A stretch of DNA of 64,000 nt from Gordonia sp. SID5947 (lineage in GTDB: Bacteria > Actinomycetota > Actinomycetes > Mycobacteriales > Mycobacteriaceae), in the NCBI RefSeq assembly GCF_009862785.1, contig NZ_WWHU01000001.1:2976001-3040000 (forward strand). Direction: 5' to 3'. How positions within the stretch are numbered: the first letter of the stretch is position 1; each line of letters begins with the position of its first letter. The position numbers were made by a program, and so were the translations under genes. Of the stretch, positions 43,580-52,111 are shown piece by piece. The notes below the pieces were generated by a model. It was not told the DNA's origin and searched no databases. It was given only the letters and a program-made list of their open reading frames with translations.

Positions 43580-44605
43580 TCAGCTCGCCGCTCCGGCGGG
43601 CACGGTCCCGTCGGCCGGCGCGCCCTCGCCACCGGACTCGTTCTGCCGGGTGCGCCGCGCTCGCACAACGCCGGCCCCGTAGAGCACGAGTCCGAGCGTC
43701 AGCCAGGCGCACAGCACGATGATCGATCGCGCGATCCCATGTCCCTCGAAGAAGACGACGTCGCGCAGCAGCATCCCGGTCGCGCCGGGTGGCAGCAGCT
43801 GGCCGAGCGTCCCCCAGGGCGCGGGAAGCAGTTCGGGCGCGCTGGACAACCCCGACAACGGATTCCCCAAGAAGATCAAGAGCACTGCGGCGATGCCGAG
43901 ACCGATTCCGCCGAGAAGTTCACGGAGACCGAGAACCATGAAACACGTGGCCGCGATGCCCAACAGGGCCGCCAGGCTGGTCACCCAGTAGTTTCCGTCA
44001 AATGTCCCGATGACGAACTGAAGGGTGGCCACCAACGCCAGCCCGCCGGCGACCGAAACACCTGCGGCGGCCACCAGACGAGCGCGGTTGCCGGGGATGA
44101 GCAGCATGATCACCATGGCACCGATCCAGCCGCCCAACGCGAGCGGGAGAGCCCCTGCCGCGAGACCCGCGCCCTTCGGGTCGTCGGCGGGGAATCCCTG
44201 CACGTCGATGGGCTGAGTGGTGACACCCATCTGCCTGCCCACCGTCCCGAGCACAGTGGCGACCGCGGTACTGGCGGCACTCGACACCACCACGGTCTCC
44301 GGCCCGTTCGCGCCGAAGACAACCGCGCCGTAGATCTCTCGATCGAGGATCGCGTCGGTCGCCGACGACTGGTCGGGATACGACGTGACCGCGAAACCAT
44401 CTGCGGATTCCGCGAAATGGGCGGCCTGCGCCGGCGCCGCGACCACGCCGACCGGGACGTCGTGAGGCGTCGACCGCGCGGCCGGCAGCGCGAACGCGAT
44501 GACCATGAGGGTCAGCAGCACCGCGATGCCCACGATCAGTCCGATCATCTTTCGCGGGGACATCTGCCCTGCCCCATTCGACGTCGGCAATGCCATGACA
44601 TTCAC
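43580..44605 (-). CDS. ABC-2/YhgE-like integral membrane protein
   Basis: The 341-aa protein has one N-terminal helix (MIGLIVGIAVLLTLMVIAFA), an extracytoplasmic region of about 110 aa, then five helices (ALPLALGGWIGAMVIMLLI; LALVATLQFVIG; AALLGIAATCFMVLGL; IGLGIAAVLLIFLGNP; IIVLCAWLTLGLVLYGAGVV). This is the layout of ABC-2 permease/YhgE-Pip proteins without an ATPase. Small-molecule efflux or envelope function is possible. It is divergent from a TetR gene with two operator-like repeats between them. Confidence 0.72.
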   Translation of the reverse strand: MNVMALPTSNGAGQMSPRKMIGLIVGIAVLLTLMVIAFALPAARSTPHDVPVGVVAAPAQAAHFAESADGFAVTSYPDQSSATDAILDREIYGAVVFGANGPETVVVSSAASTAVATVLGTVGRQMGVTTQPIDVQGFPADDPKGAGLAAGALPLALGGWIGAMVIMLLIPGNRARLVAAAGVSVAGGLALVATLQFVIGTFDGNYWVTSLAALLGIAATCFMVLGLRELLGGIGLGIAAVLLIFLGNPLSGLSSAPELLPAPWGTLGQLLPPGATGMLLRDVVFFEGHGIARSIIVLCAWLTLGLVLYGAGVVRARRTRQNESGGEGAPADGTVPAGAAS

Positions 44606-44611
44606 CCCTAA

Positions 44612-44672
44612 GAGACGCTTCGTTTCCTAATAACCGAAGTGTAGAGTCCGGGGATAAGAAACGCAACGTTTC
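44612..44672. promoter_or_regulatory. Paired TetR-type operators
   Basis: Two 15-bp repeats with the same design lie in the 81-bp divergent gap: GAGACG-ctt-CGTTTC at 44612-44626 and GAAACG-caa-CGTTTC at 44658-44672 (the latter perfect). One is close to each gene start, so one regulator could repress both. The spacing of 46 bp centre to centre is about four and a half turns. Confidence 0.6.
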
Positions 44673-44686
44673 CTCTGGAGGTGGAT

Positions 44687-45282
44687 ATGTCGACTCACCG
44701 ACGGCGTGGCCCCGAACTCGAGCGAGCGATCCTCGACGCGGTCCGCGAGCAGGTGGATCGTCATGGGTACACGAGCATCACCTACGAAGGCATCGCGGCG
44801 GCCGCCGGCACCGGAAAAGCCGTCCTGTACCGACGTTGGGCCACCAAGGCCCAGATGGTGCTCGCCGCGATGGCGGCCGACGAGCAGATCGATCTGACCT
44901 TCACGGTCGACACCGGTAGCCTGACCGGCGATCTCGAACTCGCGCTCAGGGGTGGGCGGGACATCCTCGACCGGCGTCGGGAAATGGTGGCCGGACTCCT
45001 GGCCGACTTCCGGCCCGACGACTCCGGCTGGGGCAGTCACTGTTCTCCGACCGCATCAGCGATGTGCTCAGCCCGATTCTCGCACAGGCCCGCGCGCGCG
45101 GAGAGCTCGGCGACTCGCCTCTCCCACCCCGGGTCTTGTCCATGCCGCTGACCGTCCTGCGCCACGACACCCTCGTCTACGGACGGGTTTCCGACGACGA
45201 CATCGCCGAAATCGTCCGTACCTGCATCGTCCCGCTGTTCACGGTCACGAGCCGGATGCCGGCAGATGCTTCCGATAGCTGA
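44687..45282 (+). CDS. TetR-family regulator, apparent frameshift
   Basis: From ATG 44687 (GGAGG 6 nt upstream) the N-terminus is a clear TetR helix-turn-helix: AILDAVREQVDRHGYTSITY then IAAAAGTGKAVLYRRWATKA. Near 45027-45033, a 1-nt loss in a ctgggg run breaks the frame. The second frame then gives LFSDRISDVLSPILAQARAR and ends at 45280-45282, for about 199 aa in total. Both halves are coherent, so a consensus error is likely. It probably represses the divergent membrane-protein gene. Its tail overlaps the convergent MFS gene by 38 bp. Confidence 0.78.
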
Positions 45283-46495
45283 CCAGCACCACCAGCGTCG
45301 AGATGATCAGGAGCACCACGAGCGCGGTGAGCAACTCGATGGTGGTGAACGGCGGGGTCAACGCGGCGAGGACCGTCGGGACGGCGAACCCCAGATAGGC
45401 GACGGCATAGAAGACCCCGGTGAGCTTCGCGAGATCGGCTGCCGGAGCGATGCGCTGGACCTCGAGAAGACCTGATACGAGGCCGATTCCGAAACCTGCG
45501 CCGAACACCACACTCGCAGCGGCACCGATGACCAGCTGACCGGTCGCCACCGCCGTCATCATCACCAGCATGCCGACGGTGAGCGTCGCGAGCGACACCA
45601 CGATCCCGCGCGCACTGGAGGACGAGTCGATCCGCTTGGCGACGGGCTGGATGACCGCACCGGAAACGAGTGCGATGACGCTGAGCGTCGTCGCGTACGC
45701 GAGTCCGAGGCCACCCGCCGCATCCCCGAGCAGGACCGGCAGATAACCGTACGAGAGCCCGCAAGCCACGAAAAGCCATGGGCCGCAGACCACCACCACA
45801 CGAAGGAACCGCCGGTGCCGCGCCGACGGGACCGTCATGCGAGTCCGCAGGGGCGGGCGATCCGCACCGGGAAAGCACGTCTCGGGCGGGCGTCGGACCA
45901 GCCAGAGGAACGGCAGCGTGACCGCGACGTGGATCACGTAGGGCACCACCTCGGGCCACGGCCCCCACTGCGCGATGCTGCCGGCCACGAGTGCGCCCAG
46001 CGCGGAGCCGAGGGTGAAGGCCAGCGATGCACGACGTGCTCCGGCGCCGGTATCGGCGCCGGAGTCGTATGGCTTTCCGGACAGCTCCTTGAGCCAGGTG
46101 GTCCCGACGGCCATCGCCGTGCCGACTGTCGCACCGGAGACCAGGCGGCCGAGATAGATAGGGACGGAACCGAGTTCGCCGAGCGCGAGGAGCACACTGC
46201 CCGTCAGACCGAAACACACGGCCCAGAACATCGGAACCCGCCGGCCAACATGGTCGGAAACAGCGCCCGCGATGATCAGCGCCGGCGCCAGCCCGGCCAC
46301 ATAGACGCCCAGGAAACTCGTGACCGTTCCGGCCGAATAGTGTTCGGCCTCCTTGTACAACAGCAACATCGGGCTGAACTGGTTGCCCGCCCAGGAACAG
46401 ACGAACACCGCCCCGAAGACGAGCACCCACGGTGGTACCCGGCGGCCTGCTTCGGCGTCGACCGCGGGAGAACGTGATTGAGTTCCCAGACTCAT
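45245..46495 (-). CDS. Major facilitator superfamily transporter
   Basis: The 416-aa protein has 12 helices with MFS motif IIAGAVSDHVGRRVPMFWAV (about 74-93) and GRLVSGATVGTAMAVGTTWL (about 113-132). It starts with the ATG that overlaps the stop of the GntR gene (ATGA), so it is the second gene of a regulator-transporter operon. The substrate is unknown; FCD-type GntR partners often sense organic acids, so an acid carrier is plausible. Confidence 0.83.
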   Translation of the reverse strand: MSLGTQSRSPAVDAEAGRRVPPWVLVFGAVFVCSWAGNQFSPMLLLYKEAEHYSAGTVTSFLGVYVAGLAPALIIAGAVSDHVGRRVPMFWAVCFGLTGSVLLALGELGSVPIYLGRLVSGATVGTAMAVGTTWLKELSGKPYDSGADTGAGARRASLAFTLGSALGALVAGSIAQWGPWPEVVPYVIHVAVTLPFLWLVRRPPETCFPGADRPPLRTRMTVPSARHRRFLRVVVVCGPWLFVACGLSYGYLPVLLGDAAGGLGLAYATTLSVIALVSGAVIQPVAKRIDSSSSARGIVVSLATLTVGMLVMMTAVATGQLVIGAAASVVFGAGFGIGLVSGLLEVQRIAPAADLAKLTGVFYAVAYLGFAVPTVLAALTPPFTTIELLTALVVLLIISTLVVLVSYRKHLPASGS

Positions 46496-47133
46496 ATCGC
46501 GCCCTGGTACCGATTGAGATGGGCGTCGAGTGAGTCGGCGAATCGTGTCGCGTCACCCGCGAGAAAGCAGTCCGCGAGCTCCCGGTGATCACGGTAGGAC
46601 GACATCAGATTGGCCGGATCCACCCGGAGCAACAGGTTGCGCAGGCGCTGCTGACGACTCCGCAGTTCCTCGTAGAAGTGCTGCGCGACCGGATTTCCGG
46701 ATGCCTCCACCATCAGCGCATGGAAGTCGTCGTCGGCAGCGACGAATCCGGAGACGTCCCCGGCATCGACATACTCGCGCTGCCGATTCAGGTTGTCCGC
46801 CAACAGACCCGCACACCGTTCTCCCGGGCCGCCGGCAGCGAACACCTGGGACGCCGACGCCGCCTCGATCCCCTTGCGCATCGCCAGTACATCGGCGGCC
46901 TCGCGGTGCGACATCGGCCGCACGATCGCACCCTTCCGCGAGACGAGCTCGATCAATTGCTCGGCGCTGAGCAGAAGGAACGCCTCATGGACGGGAGTTC
47001 GACTGATCCCGAGTTCGGCACCGATCGCACCCTCGCTCACCAGCGCGCCGCCCGGCAGCTCTCCGCTGATGATCAGCGCCTTGGTGTGGGCATAGGCCCG
47101 TTCGGCAGCCACGGGCCCGGTGCTGGTGGTCAT
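46492..47133 (-). CDS. GntR-family regulator (FCD ligand domain)
   Basis: The 213-aa protein has an N-terminal GntR winged helix (SEGAIGAELGISRTPVHEAF, about 32-51) and an FCD all-helical ligand domain with a likely metal site (DDDFHALMVEASG about 128; HRELADCFLAGD about 185). FCD regulators respond to carboxylates. It is co-transcribed with the MFS gene. A 40-bp perfect palindrome containing two ttgcatgcaa units lies directly upstream and should be its operator. Confidence 0.87.
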   Translation of the reverse strand: MTTSTGPVAAERAYAHTKALIISGELPGGALVSEGAIGAELGISRTPVHEAFLLLSAEQLIELVSRKGAIVRPMSHREAADVLAMRKGIEAASASQVFAAGGPGERCAGLLADNLNRQREYVDAGDVSGFVAADDDFHALMVEASGNPVAQHFYEELRSRQQRLRNLLLRVDPANLMSSYRDHRELADCFLAGDATRFADSLDAHLNRYQGAI

Positions 47134-47140
47134 GCGGGTA

Positions 47141-47180
47141 CGCTACCCCTTGCATGCAAGCTTGCATGCAAGGGGTAGCG
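47141..47180. promoter_or_regulatory. 40-bp perfect palindrome, GntR operator and/or terminator
   Basis: Half-site cgctaccccttgcatgcaag is followed directly by its exact complement with no loop. Two overlapping ttgcatgcaa sites lie inside, matching the symmetric 10-mers bound by FadR/FCD-type GntR proteins. It fills the space between the peroxidase stop (47181) and 7 nt before the GntR start, so it may also end peroxidase transcription. Confidence 0.65.
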
Positions 47181-47657
47181 TCAGAGCACCTTGGCGATCG
47201 CCCCGGTCAGCCCGGCAGGCTTGGTGGTCGGGGCGAATCGATCGACGACCCTGCCGTCACGGCCGATCAGGAACTTGGTGAAGTTCCAGTTGATCCGGCC
47301 TCCGAGCAGGCCCCGCTTCTCCGAACGCAGCCACGCATAGAGCGGGTGTGCGTCGGGGCCGTTGACGTCGACCTTCGCGAACATCGGGAACGTCACGTCA
47401 TAGGTCAGCGAGCAGAAGTTCTTGATCTCCTCCGCATTCCCCGGCTCCTGATGTGCGAACTGGTCGCACGGGAAGCCGAGCACCCGCAACCCCTGGCCGG
47501 CATACTCACGGTGCAATGCCTCGAGCCCTTCGTACTGCGGTGTGAAACCGCATTTGGAGGCCGTGTTCACGACGAGGAGTGGCAGGCCGGCGAAATCGGA
47601 CAGAGGAACTGGGCTGCCATCGATGTTGTCGGCGGTGAAGTCGTAGGCGGTGGTCAT
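47181..47657 (-). CDS. Glutathione peroxidase-family thiol peroxidase
   Basis: The 158-aa protein has the peroxidatic Cys in VNTASKCGFTPQYEGLEAL (Cys about 36), LGFPCDQFAHQEPG (about 62-75) and WNFTKFLIGRDGRVV (about 124-138). In actinobacteria such Cys-type enzymes reduce peroxides with thioredoxin or mycothiol-linked donors, not glutathione. ATG 47657 was preferred to an upstream in-frame start. It reduces hydrogen or lipid peroxides in the cytosol. Confidence 0.88.
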   Translation of the reverse strand: MTTAYDFTADNIDGSPVPLSDFAGLPLLVVNTASKCGFTPQYEGLEALHREYAGQGLRVLGFPCDQFAHQEPGNAEEIKNFCSLTYDVTFPMFAKVDVNGPDAHPLYAWLRSEKRGLLGGRINWNFTKFLIGRDGRVVDRFAPTTKPAGLTGAIAKVL

Positions 47658-47698
47658 GGATCTCTCCCCGTGGTCGCGCATCGGTGACGCAGATACGT

Positions 47699-48424
47699 CT
47701 AGGTGTAGGCGGACCTGCCCAGTATCTCATCGCAGGCCGCGACCCCCTCGGCGACGCCACGCTCGAAAGCCTGTCCCCGTTCGGCCCCGCTGCCGTGCGT
47801 CGCCCGATCGGGCAGGGAATACATGAACGCCGTCGCCTGGCCGAGATCCGACTGTGTCAGATGCCCCTGCGCGATCAGCCAGGTCCACCCGGCACCAGAC
47901 CAGCAATCACTTGCCAACTCCAGGCGGCGTATGTCGTCGGCAGGGCCGAAAACGGTGGTGGACACCGGTTTCAGACCGATGCTTTCCTGAACTCCATGAC
48001 TCGACTCGTGGACGAAAGTGGTCACCGCCCGGTTGCGCGTCGAGATGAGAGCGGCATCGGTCTGGGGATTGAAAAATGTGGTCTTGTCGCAATGATGCAG
48101 CCCGAGGTTGAGCAGCGTCCCGAGTTCGGCGTAGACACAGATGTCACTGTTCTCCGAGTTCCACGACACCCCGGCGCCCGGATTCTGGACCATCACCGTC
48201 TCCCGGACCACCGACGACCGTCCTCGATGGCCCAGCCACAGCCTGGTCAGTGCCGCTGCGCACGCGGCATTGTTCGCGGCGGCCGGTTCGCCGTGACAGG
48301 CAGCGAGATCCGGCTCGACCGCAACCGTCCGGAACGGCGCCGCGTGAGCATCCGACTGCCGGCCGAGGACGACAGCGGTGACACACGCCAGCACCGCCAC
48401 CGCAAGGGAGGACCAACGTCTCAT
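47699..48424 (-). CDS. Secreted putative neutral zinc metallopeptidase
   Basis: The 241-aa protein starts with a signal peptide (RRWSSLAVAVLACVTAVVLG then DAHAAP cleavage-like). It carries a zinc motif FVHESSHGVQ (HExxH, about 138-147) and a downstream RRLELASDCWSG (about 165-176) that supplies the third ligand, as in YpfJ-type peptidases. Four or more cysteines suggest extracellular disulfides. The gene is alone between the peroxidase and an F420 oxidoreductase. Substrate unknown. Confidence 0.75.
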   Translation of the reverse strand: MRRWSSLAVAVLACVTAVVLGRQSDAHAAPFRTVAVEPDLAACHGEPAAANNAACAAALTRLWLGHRGRSSVVRETVMVQNPGAGVSWNSENSDICVYAELGTLLNLGLHHCDKTTFFNPQTDAALISTRNRAVTTFVHESSHGVQESIGLKPVSTTVFGPADDIRRLELASDCWSGAGWTWLIAQGHLTQSDLGQATAFMYSLPDRATHGSGAERGQAFERGVAEGVAACDEILGRSAYT

Positions 48425-48516
48425 CTCTGCCTCGTTTCACCGGTATCCCTTTACGAGAGGCGTTGCCACACGTCTCAACGCTAGTGAGCACGCGAAGGGG
48501 GCACTAGAGTCCGAAC

Positions 48517-49374
48517 ATGCGATTCGGCATCTGCATCCTGCCCGAGCAGCAATGGCGCCACACCCGCCCGTTGTGGCAGCGCGCCGAAGAGATGGGTTTC
48601 CACCATGCGTGGACCTACGACCATCTCGTCTGGGGCGGCCTGCCCGATTCGTCGTGGTTCTCCTGTCTCCCGACGTTGACCGCCGCCGCTGGTGTCACGT
48701 CCCGAATCGGCCTCGGCGCCTTCGTGATCTCGCCGAACTTTCGCCATCCCGCCACCCTGGCACGTGAGGTGCAAACGGTCGCCGACATCGCCGACGGTCG
48801 GCTGCTGGTCGGACTCGGCGCCGGCGGGTCGCCCGACGACGGGATACTCGGACAGCCCGATGTCACGGTTCGCCAACGCGTCGACAGGTTGCAGGAGTTC
48901 GCCCTGCTTCTCGACCGCATGTTGATCGACGATCACGTGAGTGCGCAGGGCGATTACTTCACGGTCCGGGACATGCGCCTCGTCGGAGGCCCCGTCCGAG
49001 ATCGGATCCCGTTGATCCTCGCGGGCAACGGCCCCCGTTCGGTTCGGTTCGCGGCGCGGCACGGAGATGGGTGGGTGACGACCGGCGCCCGCGCCGACGA
49101 CCTCGACGACTGGTTCGCCGGCGTCGCGCGCAACTGCCGGATTCTCGACGAAACCGCGGCGGATCGGCGCGATGGCCGCGTCGTCGACCGGTATCTCAGC
49201 ATCGACTCATCCCCGCGGAACTCGTTGGAGAGCATCGCCCTCTTCGACGACATGGTCGGTCGCGCAAGCGAACTCGGGTTCACCGACGTGATCGTGCATT
49301 GGCCGAGGACGACTGAGCCGTACCGTGCACACCTCGACGTGCTGGAGTCGATCGCGGCGCGCGGCCTCGGCTGA
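48517..49374 (+). CDS. LLM-class, probably F420-dependent oxidoreductase
   Basis: The 285-aa luciferase-like barrel starts MRFGICILPEQQWRHTRPLW and has ADGRLLVGLGAGGSPDDGIL (about 94-113) and IPLILAGNGPRSVRFAARHG (about 165-184), typical of actinobacterial F420 enzymes rather than FMN luciferases. It would pass hydride between F420 and an unknown substrate. It stands alone, 142 bp after the peptidase start region on the other strand. Confidence 0.83.
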   Translation: MRFGICILPEQQWRHTRPLWQRAEEMGFHHAWTYDHLVWGGLPDSSWFSCLPTLTAAAGVTSRIGLGAFVISPNFRHPATLAREVQTVADIADGRLLVGLGAGGSPDDGILGQPDVTVRQRVDRLQEFALLLDRMLIDDHVSAQGDYFTVRDMRLVGGPVRDRIPLILAGNGPRSVRFAARHGDGWVTTGARADDLDDWFAGVARNCRILDETAADRRDGRVVDRYLSIDSSPRNSLESIALFDDMVGRASELGFTDVIVHWPRTTEPYRAHLDVLESIAARGLG

Positions 49375-49476
49375 TTCCCACGGGTCGCCACCCGGTTGTG
49401 ATCTACCGCACACGCCTAGTATCGTCGCGTTCGCAAGTCAAGTGACTCACATTCCGACGTGCTCTGGGGAGGCAGC

Positions 49477-49731
49477 ATGGAAGCGGAACTGACGACGAAT
49501 GAACTCGTGCCGATCCTGGTCCGCCAAGCGGTCGCCGATGTGCTGGGGGTGCCACCGACCGCACTCGACGCCGCCACACCACTGTCCGAGTACGGCCTCG
49601 ATTCGATCTCGGCCATCGACCTGACGGTGCAGATCGAGGAGGTCTTCGACATCGGGATCCCGCATCGGGACATCCGGATGCTGGCGACCGTCGACAGCAT
49701 CATCGACTATGTGCAGAGGATCGGCTGCTGA
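49477..49731 (+). CDS. Stand-alone acyl carrier protein
   Basis: The 84-aa protein has the phosphopantetheine site YGLDSISAIDLTVQIEEVF with the modified Ser at about 41, and the usual helix IVRQAV.../DIRMLATVDSIIDYV ends. The ATG at 49477 has GGGGAGG upstream. No ketosynthase or adenylation gene is adjacent, so its carrier role (fatty, polyketide or peptide) is unclear. It may serve a dedicated acyltransferase elsewhere. Confidence 0.85.
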   Translation: MEAELTTNELVPILVRQAVADVLGVPPTALDAATPLSEYGLDSISAIDLTVQIEEVFDIGIPHRDIRMLATVDSIIDYVQRIGC

Positions 49732-49791
49732 CACGAGCGGCGCCGCCGCGAGAACGGTGAACCGGGACAGCTGTGCCCTAGGCTCGGTCAC

Positions 49792-51071
49792 GTGAGTGTT
49801 CGCGCAGGAATACTGGTGACGGGGACCGAGGTCCTGACGGGTCGCGTGACCGACGAGAACGGCCCGTGGGTGTCGACACGACTGCTCGCGATGGGCATCG
49901 ACGTCGCACACATCACGGTGTGCGGCGATCGTCCCGACGACCTGGTCGCGCAGTTGGGCTTCCTGGCGGATCAACAGGTCGATCTCATCGTCACGACCGG
50001 CGGCCTCGGACCGACCGCCGACGACCTCACCGTCGCAACGGTCGCACAGTTCTGCGGACTCGACTTGCACCTCGACGCCGGACTCGAGGCTCACATTGCA
50101 GACATCATCCGGCGCTGGCAGCGTCTACCGGCAGGCGAACCGGCGTCCGGACCGACCCGCGCCGGCATCCAGAAGCAGGCATTGGTACCCGAAGGCGCAG
50201 AATCTATCCCGCCGACCGGCACGGCCCCCGGCGTCGCGATTCCCGGCACTGCCGACCGACCGGCGATCCTGATCCTCCCCGGCCCGCCGCGAGAACTCCA
50301 GGCGATGTGGCCCGTTGCCATGCAGACGGCCGCGGTGACCACGGCATTGTCGGGGCGGACGGAGGTGCGCCAGGAGACGATCCGCGCCTATGGCCTCTCC
50401 GAAGCCGAGCTCGCCGCGTCCCTACGGAACGCGCACGATCAGATCACCGGCTTCGACGGTCTCGAGATCACCACCTGCCTACGGCACGGTGAGGTCGAGA
50501 TGGTCACACGGTTCCCCGCCGAACACGGCGCCGCCTACACCGATCTCGCGGAGTTGATCACGACCGTTCACGCGCGTCAGATCTTCTCGCTCGACGGCAC
50601 GACCATCGACGACCAGGTGGCCACCGCGCTGACCGGCCGACGGATCGCGACGGCGGAATCCTGTACGGGCGGGATGGTCGCGGCACGGCTCACCGATCGG
50701 GCGGGATCGTCGGGATACGTCGTCGGCGGCGTGGTGTCGTACGCCAACGAGGCCAAGACCGGACTTCTCGATGTCCCGGCTGCACTGATCGACGAGCACG
50801 GGGCCGTCAGCGAACAGGTCGCCTCGTCGATGGCCGAGGGCGTCCTGCGCCGGCTCGACGTCGACACCGCGGTGTCGACGACCGGTGTCGCCGGCCCCGG
50901 GGCGGGACGGAACTCAAGCCGGTGGGCATGGTGTGTTTCGGCGTCGCGATCGCGGGCCGCCCCACCGTGACCGTCACCCGACGGTTCCCCGGTGACCGTG
51001 CGTCGGTGCGCGCTCTGTCGACCACGGCGGCCATGCACCTGATCGCCGACAGTCTGGCCGCTGCCGACTGA
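49792..51071 (+). CDS. cinA: CinA-like competence/damage-inducible protein, apparent frameshift
   Basis: The N-terminal MoaB-like domain ([20 protein letters not shown] about 6-25; [12 protein letters not shown] about 68-79) and the C-terminal nicotinamide-nucleotide amidase domain ([20 protein letters not shown] about 286-305; STTGVAGPG) are both present. A 1-nt loss in the G4 run at 50899-50902 breaks the frame at GVAGPG. The corrected frame reads [16 protein letters not shown] and ends at 51069-51071, for about 426 aa, the normal length. The enzyme recycles NMN. It starts with GTG. Confidence 0.85.
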
Positions 51072-51096
51072 GCCACCGCGAACATGAGGCATCATC

Positions 51097-51747
51097 ATGT
51101 TCGTGGTGGCATCGCGCAGTGATCAGACGGCACGTACCCGCGAGCGACTGCTCGCGGCTGCCGAGCAGCTCTTCGCACTGCACGGGATCGCAGGGGTGTC
51201 GAGCAGGCAGATCAGCAAAGCGGCCGGCCAGGGCAACAACTACGCGGTCGGCCACCACTTCGGCGACAAGACCGGGCTGATCCGATCGATCCTCGAAACC
51301 CACAATGCCCGGATCGACGTGATCCGGGCCGAGCGCCTCGCGGAACTCGGGGACGACCCCGGAGTGCGCGACTGGATCGAGTGCCTGATCCGACCCGAGA
51401 TCGAACACCTCGTCAGCCTGGGGGCGCCGTCGCACTACGCGCGGTTCTGCGCGCACATGGCGGCCGATCCGCAGACGGGCTACCTCCTGTACGAGTCAGT
51501 CGCGGTGTCGCATCCGCTCACCGAGGTGATGACCGGGTTCTACCGCGCTCTCCCCTCGATACCCAAGCGCGTGATGGACGCGCGCGTGAGCATGTCGCAG
51601 AACATGATCATCCACTCTTTGGCCGACATCGAGCGGTCGATCGAGGATGCCGAAGCCTCGACCATCGCCGACCAATGGTCCGATCACTGCGATCTCCTGG
51701 TGGACGGGGCCGTCGGCCTCTGGCTCGCGCCGACGACAAGCCGCTGA
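51097..51747 (+). CDS. TetR-family transcriptional regulator
   Basis: The 216-aa protein has TRERLLAAAEQLFALHGIAG and SRQISKAAGQGNNYAVGHHF as its helix-turn-helix (about 9-55), close to the TetR type that regulates lipid or drug genes. It lies 25 bp after cinA on the same strand and 364 bp before the cholesterol oxidase gene. Control of the oxidase is possible, since a palindrome lies in that gap. Confidence 0.86.
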   Translation: MFVVASRSDQTARTRERLLAAAEQLFALHGIAGVSSRQISKAAGQGNNYAVGHHFGDKTGLIRSILETHNARIDVIRAERLAELGDDPGVRDWIECLIRPEIEHLVSLGAPSHYARFCAHMAADPQTGYLLYESVAVSHPLTEVMTGFYRALPSIPKRVMDARVSMSQNMIIHSLADIERSIEDAEASTIADQWSDHCDLLVDGAVGLWLAPTTSR

Positions 51748-52111
51748 TCACAGGCTTCCCCACCGTACGGGAGATGTGAAGCGGGTCACACTATCGCCGG
51801 GAAGCCTTTCTTATCTCAGTCACATGACTGATCATATTTCCGGTTGGTCGTCGCTGGTTGCCGACCGCGGAGGGGGAGGACATCACCGCGGCGGGCGCGA
51901 TCAACAGACGATCGGTCGAGACGAATCCGCGCGGGGCACAAGCGGTCCTGATGCTGAACGCATTTCGTCGACGGCCGGGATCGCCACGGGGGAGCCGAAT
52001 GCACTTGTCACGTTCACGGCGTTGCCCCATCGGCCGCCGCCACCAGCTGGGACGGTCCGATCGATCTGCCCGCATACCGTCAATCCTGGCGCGATTCAAG
52101 GAGTTTCACCG
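51748..52111. promoter_or_regulatory. Intergenic region with 16-bp palindrome upstream of cholesterol oxidase
   Basis: The 364 bp between the TetR and cholesterol oxidase genes contain no convincing gene. TCAGTCA-ca-TGACTGA lies at 51816-51831, followed by AT-rich tcatatttcc that could hold a promoter. The oxidase start is preceded by AAGGAG (52098-52103). The rest is a long leader of unknown role. Confidence 0.4.
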
